Assembly: GCF_000710035.2 (NCBI RefSeq)
Contig: NZ_JMJJ01000005.1
Coordinates: forward strand, 930,001 to 994,000
DNA from: Pantoea ananatis LMG 2665
GTDB taxonomy: Bacteria; Pseudomonadota; Gammaproteobacteria; Enterobacterales; Enterobacteriaceae
Length of the DNA: 64,000 bases
Direction: 5' to 3'
Part shown: one piece after another, positions 56,266 to 64,000 of the stretch
Layout: each line of letters starts with the position of its first letter
Numbering within the stretch: the first letter of the stretch is position 1
Position numbers and translations under genes: made by a program
The notes under the pieces: generated by a model
Databases searched by the model: none
What the model was told of the DNA's origin: nothing
The model's input: only the letters and a program-made list of their open reading frames with translations

Positions 56266-57144
56266 ATGTCATATCGCATCCTTTGGTCAATCGCGCTTTT
56301 AGCCGTCACGGCTGTGTGGGGCTGGAGCTTCGTTGCGAAGCACGACACGCTGGGCTTCATGGCCGCATCCACCCTGAACGCGTGGATGTTTACCCTGGCG
56401 GCTTTCGCGCTTCTCCCCTTTTCGATCCGTTCTTTTCGCCACCTGAAGCCACGTGACTGGGTGAGTGCGGTATTGGCGGGCATCGTGCTCTTCGCTGCAT
56501 TTTCCCTACAGACATCCGGCACAGCTTACACAACGCCCTCCAATGCCGGCTTCATCACAGGCTTGTGCACCGTTTTCACGCCGTTGTGTATCTATCTCAT
56601 CGGCAGAGGACGCCCCAGTGCTAAACAGGCAGCAGGAACCGCCATTGCCGTGTTTGGGCTTGGCTTACTCAGCCTTGACGGGTTCAGGGTGCACTATGGT
56701 GACTTACTTATTCTGGGTTGTGCGGTGTGCTTCGCCGTACACATCGTCATCGTGTCGACTTTCACAACGCCTGATATTTCCCTGGCATCAACATCGATAC
56801 AACTCGGCATCGTTGGCGTGCTTTCTTTGTTATGGAGCGTCGCCCGTGACCAGTTTTCTTTACCTCACTCGCTGCCGACAGCATTAACAATCCTGTCACT
56901 GGCCCTGTTCGCAACAGCCCTGGCGTACGCCATTCAGAATCGTGCTCAGGCTGTGCTGGCCCCGGAAAAGGTCGCCCTGATACTGATTTGCGAACCTGTG
57001 TTTAGTGGGATTTTTGGTTATTTTCTCGCGGGCGATCGTTTGCCGCCGGAAAGACTTGCAGGAGCGGCGCTAATCCTGGTGGGGATTGTCGTCACCGAGC
57101 TTCGCGTCGTACGTCTCCTGCCTGCCGCCTGGCGTAGATCCTAA
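56266..57144 (+). CDS. DMT-superfamily (EamA) transporter
   Basis: This 292-residue inner-membrane protein has ten hydrophobic segments forming two EamA repeats (WSIALLAVTAVWGWSFVAKHD at the start of the first; ALAYAIQNRAQAVLAPEKVALILICEPVFSGIFGYFLAGDRL in the second). The second repeat motif, a P-E-K-x-A-L-I-L-x-x-E-P-V-F pattern, is typical of DMT metabolite exporters such as YdcZ/RhaT-like and RarD relatives. The substrate is not predictable. It is a single-gene unit convergent with guaA. Confidence 0.88.
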   Translation: MSYRILWSIALLAVTAVWGWSFVAKHDTLGFMAASTLNAWMFTLAAFALLPFSIRSFRHLKPRDWVSAVLAGIVLFAAFSLQTSGTAYTTPSNAGFITGLCTVFTPLCIYLIGRGRPSAKQAAGTAIAVFGLGLLSLDGFRVHYGDLLILGCAVCFAVHIVIVSTFTTPDISLASTSIQLGIVGVLSLLWSVARDQFSLPHSLPTALTILSLALFATALAYAIQNRAQAVLAPEKVALILICEPVFSGIFGYFLAGDRLPPERLAGAALILVGIVVTELRVVRLLPAAWRRS

Positions 57145-57262
57145 GTTCGCTTCAGCGCCGTGCGCTGTTCAACGCGAACTCATTTTGCAGGCGAAATTCA
57201 GTGATATCCCTCGCCGTTCCGGCGAAGCGACTATCGGCCAGACAATGCGGGAGCTAAAATGC

Positions 57263-57286
57263 AAAAAGCCCGCATAACGCGGGCTT
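57263..57286 (-). terminator. Intrinsic terminator of guaBA
   Basis: AAGCCCGC (57266-57273) pairs with GCGGGCTT (57279-57286) across a five-base loop. On the minus strand the stem runs into a T tract. It lies about 40 bases beyond the guaA stop and may also stop the converging EamA transcript. Confidence 0.85.
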
Positions 57287-57327
57287 CGTTTTACACTGCT
57301 TACTGTCGGTCTGAGCCGGACGCTAAA

Positions 57328-58908
57328 TCATTCCCACTCAATCGTCGCCGGTGGCTTGCCGGAAATATCATAAACCACCCGGGAAATACCGTTAACTTCG
57401 TTGATGATGCGGTTGGACACGCGGCCCAGGAAGTCGTACGGCAGGTGCGCCCAGTGGGCGGTCATGAAGTCGATGGTTTCTACCGCGCGCAGTGAAACGA
57501 CCCAGTCATACTTGCGGCCATCGCCCATAACGCCAACAGAACGTACAGGCAGGAACACGGTAAAGGCCTGGCTGACTTTGTTGTAGAGATCGGCTTTATG
57601 CAGCTCTTCAATAAAGATGGCATCCGCACGACGCAACAGGTCACAGTACTCTTTCTTCACTTCACCCAGTACGCGCACGCCAAGGCCTGGCCCCGGGAAT
57701 GGATGACGATAGAGCATATCGTAAGGCAGGCCCAGCTCCAGACCGATCTTGCGCACTTCGTCTTTAAACAGCTCGCGCAGCGGCTCGACCAGGCCCATCT
57801 TCATCTCTTTCGGCAGGCCGCCGACGTTGTGGTGCGACTTGATCACGTGCGCTTTACCGGTAGCAGAGGCAGCCGATTCGATCACATCAGGGTAGATGGT
57901 ACCCTGCGCCAGCCACTTCACGTCTTCCAGGCGCAGTGCCTGCTCGTCAAAGACTTCAACAAAGACGCGGCCGATGATTTTACGCTTCGCTTCCGGATCG
58001 TTTTCCCCGGCCAGGGCGTCCAGGAAACGCGCTTCGCCATCAACGTGAACAATGTTCAGACCAAAATGGTCGCCAAACATGTCCAGCACCTGCTCGGCCT
58101 CGTTCAGACGCAGCAGGCCGTTATCGACGAATACGCAGGTCAGGTTTTTACCGATGGCGCGATGCAGTAGCATGGCGGTCACTGACGAATCCACACCGCC
58201 AGATAAGCCCAGAATCACTTTGTCGTTGCCGACCTGCACGCGCAGACGCTCGACGGCATCTTCGATGATTTTTGCCGGTGTCCAGAGCGCTTCACATTCA
58301 CAAATATCGATAACAAAACGTTCCAGCATGCGCAGCCCCTGACGCGTATGCGTCACTTCCGGATGGAACTGCACGCCGTAGAAGCGTTTCTCTTCGTTCG
58401 CCATGATGGCAAATGGACAGGTCTCTGTACTGGCAACGGTAACAAAGTCAGCAGGGATAGCGGTCACTTTGTCACCGTGACTCATCCAGACATCCAGCAA
58501 CGGTTTACCGGCTGCGCTGATGGCGTCTTCAATATCGCGAATCAGGGCGCTTGCCGTGTTGACTTCAACCTGCGCATAGCCAAACTCACGCTCGTTGGAT
58601 CCTTCCACCTTGCCGCCCAACTGCATCGCCATGGTCTGCATGCCATAACAAACACCCAGAACCGGCACGCCAGCCGTGAACACATAGTCAGGCGCGCGCG
58701 GGCTGCCATGCTCGGTTGTGCTTTCCGGGCCGCCAGACAGAATGATGCCGCTTGGATTGAACTGGCGAATCTGCTCTTCGGTGACATCCCAGGCCCAGAG
58801 TTCACAGTACACGCCAAGCTCACGTACGCGGCGCGCAACCAGCTGCGTATATTGAGAACCAAAATCGAGAATCAGAATGCGGTGCTTATGGATATTTTCC
58901 GTCGTCAT
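57328..58908 (-). CDS. guaA: GMP synthase (glutamine-hydrolysing)
   Basis: GuaA converts XMP to GMP with glutamine and ATP. It has 526 residues (E. coli 525). The N-terminal class I glutaminase has the catalytic Cys in [17 protein letters not shown] and the His-x-Glu in [11 protein letters not shown]. The ATP pyrophosphatase domain has [17 protein letters not shown]. The C-terminal dimerisation domain ends [12 protein letters not shown]. It is 69 bases after guaB in the guaBA operon. Confidence 0.97.
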   Translation of the reverse strand: MTTENIHKHRILILDFGSQYTQLVARRVRELGVYCELWAWDVTEEQIRQFNPSGIILSGGPESTTEHGSPRAPDYVFTAGVPVLGVCYGMQTMAMQLGGKVEGSNEREFGYAQVEVNTASALIRDIEDAISAAGKPLLDVWMSHGDKVTAIPADFVTVASTETCPFAIMANEEKRFYGVQFHPEVTHTRQGLRMLERFVIDICECEALWTPAKIIEDAVERLRVQVGNDKVILGLSGGVDSSVTAMLLHRAIGKNLTCVFVDNGLLRLNEAEQVLDMFGDHFGLNIVHVDGEARFLDALAGENDPEAKRKIIGRVFVEVFDEQALRLEDVKWLAQGTIYPDVIESAASATGKAHVIKSHHNVGGLPKEMKMGLVEPLRELFKDEVRKIGLELGLPYDMLYRHPFPGPGLGVRVLGEVKKEYCDLLRRADAIFIEELHKADLYNKVSQAFTVFLPVRSVGVMGDGRKYDWVVSLRAVETIDFMTAHWAHLPYDFLGRVSNRIINEVNGISRVVYDISGKPPATIEWE

Positions 58909-58977
58909 TGAGGGGTTTCCAGAACGGTGACTTAAAGTAAAGCGCCCGGCTGTTGCCGGGCGGGAAATCTTACGGGG

Positions 58978-60444
58978 TTATGAACCCATGCGGTAGTTCG
59001 GTGACTCTTTGGTGATGGTCACGTCGTGCACGTGGCTTTCATTGATGCCCGCGCCGCTGATGCGCACGAATTCGGCTTTGGTACGCAGATCATCAATGGT
59101 CTGGCAGCCGGTCAGGCCCATGCAGGAACGCAGGCCACCCATTTGCTGATGCACGATTTCTTTCAGGCGGCCTTTATAAGCCACGCGGCCTTCAATACCT
59201 TCTGGCACCAGCTTGTCAGCAGCGTTGTCGGTCTGGAAGTAACGATCCGACGAACCTTTAGACATGGCGCCCAGCGAGCCCATTCCACGGTAGGATTTAA
59301 AAGAGCGGCCCTGATAAAGTTCGATTTCACCCGGTGATTCTTCGGTCCCTGCCAGCATCGATCCCACCATGACGCAGGATGCGCCTGCGGCAATCGCCTT
59401 CGCGATATCACCAGAGAAACGAATACCGCCGTCCGCGATAACCGGAATGCCGGTGCCTTCCAGCGCAGCCACGGCATCTGAAACGGCGGTGATCTGAGGG
59501 ACACCCACACCGGTAACGATACGCGTAGTACAGATGGAGCCCGGGCCGATACCGACTTTAACTGCGCTCACGCCAGCTTCAACCAGGGCCAGCGCGCCCG
59601 CACCTGTTGCAACGTTGCCGCCGACGATTTCAAGGTCAGGATACTTAGCGCGGGTTTCACGGATACGCTGCAGTACGCCTTCTGAATGGCCATGCGACGA
59701 GTCAATCAGCAGTACGTCCACACCGGCAGCAACCAGCGCATCTACGCGCTCTTCGTTGCCCGCACCGGCGCCTACAGCCGCACCGACGCGCAGACGACCC
59801 TGCGCATCTTTACAGGCGTTAGGTTTACGTTCGGCTTTCTGGAAGTCTTTAACGGTGATCATACCCAGCAGGTGGAAGCTGTCATCCACGACCAGCGCTT
59901 TTTCTACGCGCTTTTCATGCATTCTGTGCAGGACGACATCACGGGCTTCACCCTCTTTCACCGTCACCAGGCGCTCTTTTGGCGTCATCACGGCCGTCAC
60001 GGGCTGGGTAAGATCGGTGACGAAGCGCACATCGCGACCGGTGATAATGCCCACCAGCTCGTTATCCGCGTTCACGACCGGGTAACCGGCAAAGCCGTTG
60101 CGTTCGGTCAGTTCTTTCACTTCCGCCAGCGTAGTGGTGGGCAACACGGTCTGCGGTTCGGTGACGACGCCGCTTTCATGCTTTTTAACCTTACGCACTT
60201 CATCTGCCTGGCGATCAATCGACATATTTTTGTGAATGAAGCCCAGACCGCCCTCTTGCGCCAGCGCAATAGCCAGACCCGCTTCGGTCACGGTATCCAT
60301 TGCAGCAGAAAGCATGGGAATATTCAGACGAATGTTTTTGGTCAGCTGAGTGCTGAGATCGGCCGTATTCGGCAGGACGGTGGAGTGTGCAGGAACGAGC
60401 AGGACGTCGTCAAAAGTGAGTGCTTCTTTAGCGATTCTTAACAT
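58978..60444 (-). CDS. guaB: IMP dehydrogenase
   Basis: GuaB oxidises IMP to XMP with NAD+, the rate-limiting step to guanine nucleotides. It has 488 residues, as in E. coli. The (beta/alpha)8 core is interrupted by a CBS pair (about residues 95-200: [19 protein letters not shown] and [20 protein letters not shown]). The active Cys loop is [21 protein letters not shown]. The mobile flap and C-terminal [27 protein letters not shown] are intact. It is first gene of guaBA, divergent from xseA, with a PurR-type box in between. Confidence 0.97.
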   Translation of the reverse strand: MLRIAKEALTFDDVLLVPAHSTVLPNTADLSTQLTKNIRLNIPMLSAAMDTVTEAGLAIALAQEGGLGFIHKNMSIDRQADEVRKVKKHESGVVTEPQTVLPTTTLAEVKELTERNGFAGYPVVNADNELVGIITGRDVRFVTDLTQPVTAVMTPKERLVTVKEGEARDVVLHRMHEKRVEKALVVDDSFHLLGMITVKDFQKAERKPNACKDAQGRLRVGAAVGAGAGNEERVDALVAAGVDVLLIDSSHGHSEGVLQRIRETRAKYPDLEIVGGNVATGAGALALVEAGVSAVKVGIGPGSICTTRIVTGVGVPQITAVSDAVAALEGTGIPVIADGGIRFSGDIAKAIAAGASCVMVGSMLAGTEESPGEIELYQGRSFKSYRGMGSLGAMSKGSSDRYFQTDNAADKLVPEGIEGRVAYKGRLKEIVHQQMGGLRSCMGLTGCQTIDDLRTKAEFVRISGAGINESHVHDVTITKESPNYRMGS

Positions 60445-60505
60445 GGCAATACTCCACCTCGGGTGCGTGAGAATAGATAAAATATTGCCGCGGCATTATA
60501 CAGGC

Positions 60506-60521
60506 CGTAATCGATTGCCTC
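60506..60521 (-). promoter_or_regulatory. PurR-type box of guaBA
   Basis: On the minus strand AGGCAATCGATTACGG matches 11 of 16 consensus positions and closely resembles the E. coli guaB PurR box as I recall it. It lies 62 bases upstream of the guaB ATG. Confidence 0.6.
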
Positions 60522-60612
60522 CACTATTATTTGAGAAAAAGTCTTGATCCGCGCAATCAGCAATGTAGTATCGACTGATTAACCTACTGATTTGGAATTT
60601 GATCTTCGTCAC

Positions 60613-61986
60613 ATGTCGCTGCCGCCAAACGCCAATATTTTTACCGTCAGCCGTCTCAATACGACAGTGCGTCAGCTGCTGGAGAATGAGATGGGCCTGG
60701 TTTGGCTCAGCGCCGAGATCTCCAATTTCACCCAGCCCGCTTCTGGCCACTGGTACTTTACCCTGAAAGATGATGGCGCCCAGGTCCGCTGCGCCATGTT
60801 CCGTAACGGTAATCGTCGTGTGACGTTCCGTCCCCAGCACGGCCAGCAGGTCCTGGTTCGCGCAAATATCACACTCTATGAACCGCGCGGCGATTATCAG
60901 CTGATTATTGAAAGTATGCATCCCGCCGGTGAAGGCCTGCTACAGCAGCAGTTTGAGCAACTGAAAGCCAGGCTGGCGCAGGAAGGCTTGTTCGAAGCCG
61001 AACACAAGAAGCCCTTACCACAGCCGGCTAAGCAGGTTGGCGTGGTCACCTCTGCGACGGGTGCAGCCCTGCACGATGTTCTGCGCGTGCTGCATCGTCG
61101 CGATCCCTCACTGCCCGTTGTGATTTATCCCACTGCCGTTCAGGGTGTAGATGCGCCTGCCGCTATCGTGCGCGCCATTGAGCTTGCGAACCAACGTGCC
61201 GAATGCGACGTGCTGATCGTGGGTCGCGGCGGCGGTTCGCTGGAAGATCTGTGGAGTTTTAATGACGAGCGCGTTGCGCGTGCGATTTTTGCCAGTCGCA
61301 TTCCCGTGGTCAGCGCGGTTGGCCATGAAACCGACGTCACCATTGCCGATTTTGTTGCTGACCTGCGCGCGCCAACGCCTTCCGCTGCGGCAGAGATTGT
61401 CAGCCGTAATCAACTTGAACTCCTGCGCCAGCTGCAGTCACAGCAGCAGCGGCTGGAGATGGCAATGGATTATTATCTGGCGCGCCAGCAGCGGGTATTC
61501 AGTCGCCTGGATCATCGCCTGCAGCAGCAGCATCCTCAACTGCGTCTGGCCCGCCAGCAAACCGCACTGTTTCGCCTGCAGCAGCGGTTGGGCGAGGCGA
61601 TGGAACAGCGGCTTCGCAATGTCACTCGCCAGCAGGACCGCCTGTCACAGCGCCTGGCGCAGCAGCAGCCACAGCAGCGCCTGTATCTGGCGCAAAAAAG
61701 CCTACAAAGCTGGCAATATCGCCTGCAACAAAGCATGGAAAAATTGCTTAACCGTGACAAAAACCGCTTCGGTCAGCTTGCGGCCCAGCTGGAAGGCGTC
61801 AGTCCGTTAGCCACGCTGGCGCGTGGATTTAGCGTCACGACCGACAACGCTGGCCAGGTGGTGAAGAAAACGCGTCAGGTGAGCACAGGCGATTTACTGC
61901 GTACCCGTCTCGATGATGGTTGGGTAGAAAGTCAGGTCACGCAGCTTATTCCCGAAAAACCGAAACGAAAGAAAAGCATTTCTTAA
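60613..61986 (+). CDS. xseA: Exodeoxyribonuclease VII large subunit
   Basis: XseA is the catalytic large subunit of ExoVII, which degrades single-stranded DNA from both ends; the small subunit XseB is not in this window. It has 457 residues (E. coli 456). In order: N-terminal OB fold ([19 protein letters not shown]), catalytic domain with [17 protein letters not shown], the [20 protein letters not shown] motif and [28 protein letters not shown], then a long Gln-rich coiled coil (about residues 275-385). The start at 60613 ([16 protein letters not shown]) fits homology; a TTG seven codons earlier is possible. Confidence 0.95.
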   Translation: MSLPPNANIFTVSRLNTTVRQLLENEMGLVWLSAEISNFTQPASGHWYFTLKDDGAQVRCAMFRNGNRRVTFRPQHGQQVLVRANITLYEPRGDYQLIIESMHPAGEGLLQQQFEQLKARLAQEGLFEAEHKKPLPQPAKQVGVVTSATGAALHDVLRVLHRRDPSLPVVIYPTAVQGVDAPAAIVRAIELANQRAECDVLIVGRGGGSLEDLWSFNDERVARAIFASRIPVVSAVGHETDVTIADFVADLRAPTPSAAAEIVSRNQLELLRQLQSQQQRLEMAMDYYLARQQRVFSRLDHRLQQQHPQLRLARQQTALFRLQQRLGEAMEQRLRNVTRQQDRLSQRLAQQQPQQRLYLAQKSLQSWQYRLQQSMEKLLNRDKNRFGQLAAQLEGVSPLATLARGFSVTTDNAGQVVKKTRQVSTGDLLRTRLDDGWVESQVTQLIPEKPKRKKSIS

Positions 61987-62026
61987 CTATACTTCCTGGT
62001 ACATCCCTCGTGCCAAGGAGTCTACA

Positions 62027-63040
62027 ATGGCTTTCAGCGTTATCCCTCCCTATATTCTCCGTAAGATTATCGCCCACGGTTCCGGTCATCAGCAGGAGCA
62101 GGCGCGCCGTACCCTCACCCACGTTCAGCACCTGATGGCGGAGCACTGGCAAAAGACGGCTGCGCCGAAAACCACGCAGGCCGGGAAGATTGAGCGTGAA
62201 ATCTATGATGCCAAAAACAAAGAAACGTTGCCGGGAACCCTGGTGCGTAAAGAAGGCCAGTCTTCAAATGGTGACGTTGCCGCCGACGAGGCCTGGAACT
62301 ATCTTGGCGTCACACACGATTTCTTCTGGCAGATATATAAACGCAATTCTCTGGACAATAACGGTTTGAAATTAGCGGGAACCGTTCACTATGGTGAAAA
62401 ATATCAGAACGCTTTCTGGAACGGACAGCAGATGGTGTTCGGCGACGGCGATGGTGAGATCTTTAACCGTTTTACTATCGCTATCGATGTTGTTGCGCAT
62501 GAGTTATCGCACGGTGTCACAGAAACCGAAGCCGGTTTGATCTATTTTGAACAGGCTGGCGCGCTAAATGAATCCATGTCCGATGTCTTTGGCTCCCTGG
62601 TGAAGCAGTTCAGTAAAAAACAGACTGCCGATAAGGCCGACTGGATTATTGGTGAAGGCCTGCTGGCGAAAGGCATCAATGGCAAAGGCTTGCGATCGAT
62701 GTCGCACCCCGGCACCGCTTATGACGACCCAATGTTGGGTAAAGATCCGCAACCGGGCCATATGGACGACTATATTAAAACGCGAGAAGACAACGGCGGC
62801 GTGCACCTGAACTCTGGCATTCCTAACCGTGCCTTTTATCTGGCAGCACAAGCACTAGGTGGTTTTGCCTGGGAACAGGCAGGGCAAGCGTGGTATGACA
62901 CCTTGTGTGATGATAATTTGCATCAGGATGCTGACTTCAAAACCTTTGCACAGTTGACCGTGCAGCACGGTGAAAAGCGCTTTGATCGTTCCGTCGGCAG
63001 CAAAATTGAACAGGCGTGGAAAGAGGTAGGCGTATTATGA
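62027..63040 (+). CDS. Protealysin-like M4 (thermolysin family) metalloprotease
   Basis: This 337-residue zinc protease has a short propeptide of about 50 residues bearing the PPYILR motif that marks the protealysin subgroup; no signal peptide is seen, as for protealysin of Serratia proteamaculans. The active site is VVAHELSHGVTE (His158, Glu159, His162), with the third ligand Glu182 in GALNESMSDVFGS. The proton-donor His is in NNGGVHLNSGIPNRAFY-like context (GGVHLNSG). Such proteases have been tied to actin cleavage and bacterial invasion. The next gene overlaps it by four bases and encodes its likely inhibitor. Confidence 0.92.
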   Translation: MAFSVIPPYILRKIIAHGSGHQQEQARRTLTHVQHLMAEHWQKTAAPKTTQAGKIEREIYDAKNKETLPGTLVRKEGQSSNGDVAADEAWNYLGVTHDFFWQIYKRNSLDNNGLKLAGTVHYGEKYQNAFWNGQQMVFGDGDGEIFNRFTIAIDVVAHELSHGVTETEAGLIYFEQAGALNESMSDVFGSLVKQFSKKQTADKADWIIGEGLLAKGINGKGLRSMSHPGTAYDDPMLGKDPQPGHMDDYIKTREDNGGVHLNSGIPNRAFYLAAQALGGFAWEQAGQAWYDTLCDDNLHQDADFKTFAQLTVQHGEKRFDRSVGSKIEQAWKEVGVL

Positions 63041-63369
63041 GTCAACTCCCCGAACTTACCGACGACGCCACCATTGTGGTGACGCGCGAAGGTGGCTTTG
63101 CTTTTATCCCCGGCTTACGCAGCGAGCGTCGTTTTCCCTTAGGTGAACTTCCTGCGCCAGAGAAACAGCGCGTCTGCAAAGTGCTGGAGCAGGCGATGCC
63201 GCTGGGCGAGTCAGAGGATAAAGCCACTAAGGTAGGATGCGGGGATCAGCGCTATTTTCGTATTCAGATCCAGTACGCCACGCGCCGTGAGGCCGGTACG
63301 GTGGTGATCCTGATACCGGAACAGTCGGCCCCGCCGGAGCTGGTATCGCTCTTCCGCGACGGAAAATAA
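63037..63369 (+). CDS. Emfourin-type protein inhibitor of the M4 protease
   Basis: This 110-residue protein starts MSQLPELTDDATIVVTREGGFAFIPGLR. It corresponds in size, gene order and pattern to emfourin, the protealysin inhibitor described in Serratia proteamaculans, whose gene follows the protease gene. The ATG lies inside the protease stop (ATGA, 63037-63040), so production is translationally coupled and the pair would be made in fixed proportion. There is no signal peptide. The C-terminal half (RYFRIQIQYATRREAGTVVILIPEQSAPPELVSLF) is beta-rich. Inhibition of this particular protease is inferred. Confidence 0.85.
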   Translation: MSQLPELTDDATIVVTREGGFAFIPGLRSERRFPLGELPAPEKQRVCKVLEQAMPLGESEDKATKVGCGDQRYFRIQIQYATRREAGTVVILIPEQSAPPELVSLFRDGK

Positions 63370-63373
63370 GCAC

Positions 63374-63404
63374 AAAAAAAGGGCCGCGAGCGGCCCTTTT
63401 ATTT
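63374..63404. terminator. Bidirectional terminator between emfourin and dehydrogenase genes
   Basis: AAAAGGGCCGC (63377-63387) and GCGGCCCTTTT (63390-63400) form a long stem capped by a CGAG turn, with A and T runs on both sides. It serves the plus-strand protease operon and the minus-strand dehydrogenase. Confidence 0.88.
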
Positions 63405-63419
63405 TACCCGTTATCGCTG

Positions 63420-64000
63420 TTACTTGCTGTCTGGCAGCGCATAAGCAATCACGTAGTCACCGCGATCCGGTGACTGACGCGCGCCGCCTGCTGAGATCAG
63501 AATGTACTGCTTGCCGGTTTTCGGCGAGACGTAGCTCATCGGGCCGCCCTGACTGCCAACGGGCAGACGCGCTTTCCACACCTCTTTACCCGTTGCGCTA
63601 TCAAACGCACGCAGATAGTAATCCTGCGTACCGGCGATAAACACCAGGCCGCCCTGGGTTGCCAGCGTGCCGCCCAGCGTTGGCATGCCGATTGGCATTT
63701 TCGCGCGCATTTTGATCCCGAACGGACCGGTATCCTGCACGGTACCCACCGGAACCTGCCAGACGATTTTCTGCGTTTTCATATCGATAGCAGACAAGGT
63801 ACCGAACGGGGGTGCCTGGCAAGGAATGCCCAGTGGTGACATAAAGCGGTTCTTATTCACCGCATAAGGCGTACCTTTCAGTGGAACGGCGCCCATGCCG
63901 GTATTGATCGCCTCACCGCCGTTGCTGCCACGGGAAACCTTGCTGGTATCAACCGGAATCATCTGTACCCACAATCCTAAACGCATGTCGTTAACAAACA
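63420..64000 (-). CDS. Membrane PQQ-dependent glucose/quinate/shikimate-family dehydrogenase, C-terminal part
   Basis: This is the last 193 residues of a quinoprotein dehydrogenase; the gene continues beyond the right edge. Beta-propeller repeats are visible: PFGTLSAIDMKTQKIVWQVPVGT, GGLVFIAGTQDYYLRAFDSATGKEVWKARLPVGSQGGPMSYVSPKTGKQYILISAGGARQ, ending DYVIAYALPDSK. SGPLGIPCQAPPFG-like context (MSPLGIPCQAPPFG) matches the Gcd group. Such enzymes oxidise glucose to gluconate in the periplasm and pass electrons to ubiquinone. Whether this is the main Gcd or a paralogue cannot be told from the tail. Confidence 0.88.
   Translation of the reverse strand, partial: FVNDMRLGLWVQMIPVDTSKVSRGSNGGEAINTGMGAVPLKGTPYAVNKNRFMSPLGIPCQAPPFGTLSAIDMKTQKIVWQVPVGTVQDTGPFGIKMRAKMPIGMPTLGGTLATQGGLVFIAGTQDYYLRAFDSATGKEVWKARLPVGSQGGPMSYVSPKTGKQYILISAGGARQSPDRGDYVIAYALPDSK

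Noticed and set aside
57598..58170. Plus-strand 190-codon frame opposite guaA
   Set aside because: Complementary to the ATP-pyrophosphatase part of guaA; a shadow frame produced by codon bias.
59686..60441. Plus-strand 251-codon frame opposite guaB
   Set aside because: Long, but wholly antisense to the highly conserved guaB; no independent evidence of coding.
1..64000. CRISPR arrays, tRNA or rRNA genes, insertion sequences or prophage genes
   Set aside because: No repeat-spacer series, no tRNA cloverleaf with a CCA end, no transposase, integrase or phage structural motifs were noticed in any region.

Overview
The window is chromosomal DNA of a gamma-proteobacterium of the order Enterobacterales, most likely Erwiniaceae (Pantoea, Erwinia or Mixta type). 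The backbone follows the E. coli K-12 order narQ-acrD-ypfM-yffB-dapE-ypfN-ypfH-tmcA-ypfJ-purC-bamC-dapA-gcvR-bcp ... perM ... bepA-yfgD-hda-uraA-upp-purM-purN-ppk-ppx ... yfgG ... guaA-guaB-xseA, with accessory blocks inserted at several joints. The family-level assignment is an inference from gene content and order; no marker such as 16S rRNA lies in the window. No tRNA, rRNA, CRISPR array, insertion sequence or prophage was seen.

Layout. 0-9 kb: end of an unidentified gene, nudK, the asparagine permease ansP, a small DUF1471 periplasmic protein, the nitrate/nitrite two-component pair narQ and narP side by side (unlinked in E. coli), and the RND pump gene acrD. 9-20 kb: conserved housekeeping genes for lysine and cell-wall precursors (dapE, dapA), purines (purC), outer-membrane assembly (bamC), tRNA acetylation (tmcA) and peroxide defence (bcp). 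20.4-32.3 kb: a 12-kb accessory island between perM and bepA. It holds (i) a GH127 beta-L-arabinofuranosidase with a GPH-family sugar transporter and a divergent AraC regulator, (ii) a membrane diguanylate cyclase, and (iii) a tightly overlapped six-gene operon of LacI regulator, binding protein, two permeases, ATPase and GpdQ-like phosphodiesterase, preceded by a perfect 18-bp palindrome.

32.5-48.4 kb: bepA, yfgD, hda (CTG start), the uracil salvage pair upp-uraA, purMN, and an unusual pstCAB-like phosphate transporter set (extra-long permeases, no pstS or phoU) divergent from ppk-ppx. This places phosphate import next to polyphosphate synthesis and degradation. A tehB-like methyltransferase and yfgG follow.

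48.5-57.2 kb: a second accessory block with the magnesium channel gene mgtE, a two-gene module resembling a HicA/HicB-type toxin-antitoxin system with its own palindrome, a YodC-family small protein, a DUF3750 protein, a large TPR protein, an exported alpha/beta hydrolase behind two nearly identical operators, and an EamA transporter. 57.3-64 kb: guaBA and xseA, then a protealysin-like M4 metalloprotease overlapped by its emfourin-type inhibitor gene, and the C-terminal part of a membrane PQQ-dependent glucose dehydrogenase.

Purine control is visible as PurR-type boxes near purC, purM and guaB. The most promising leads are the LacI/ABC/phosphodiesterase operon, the putative toxin-antitoxin pair, the PstS-less Pst system beside ppk-ppx, and the hydrolase with twin operators but no adjacent regulator gene.
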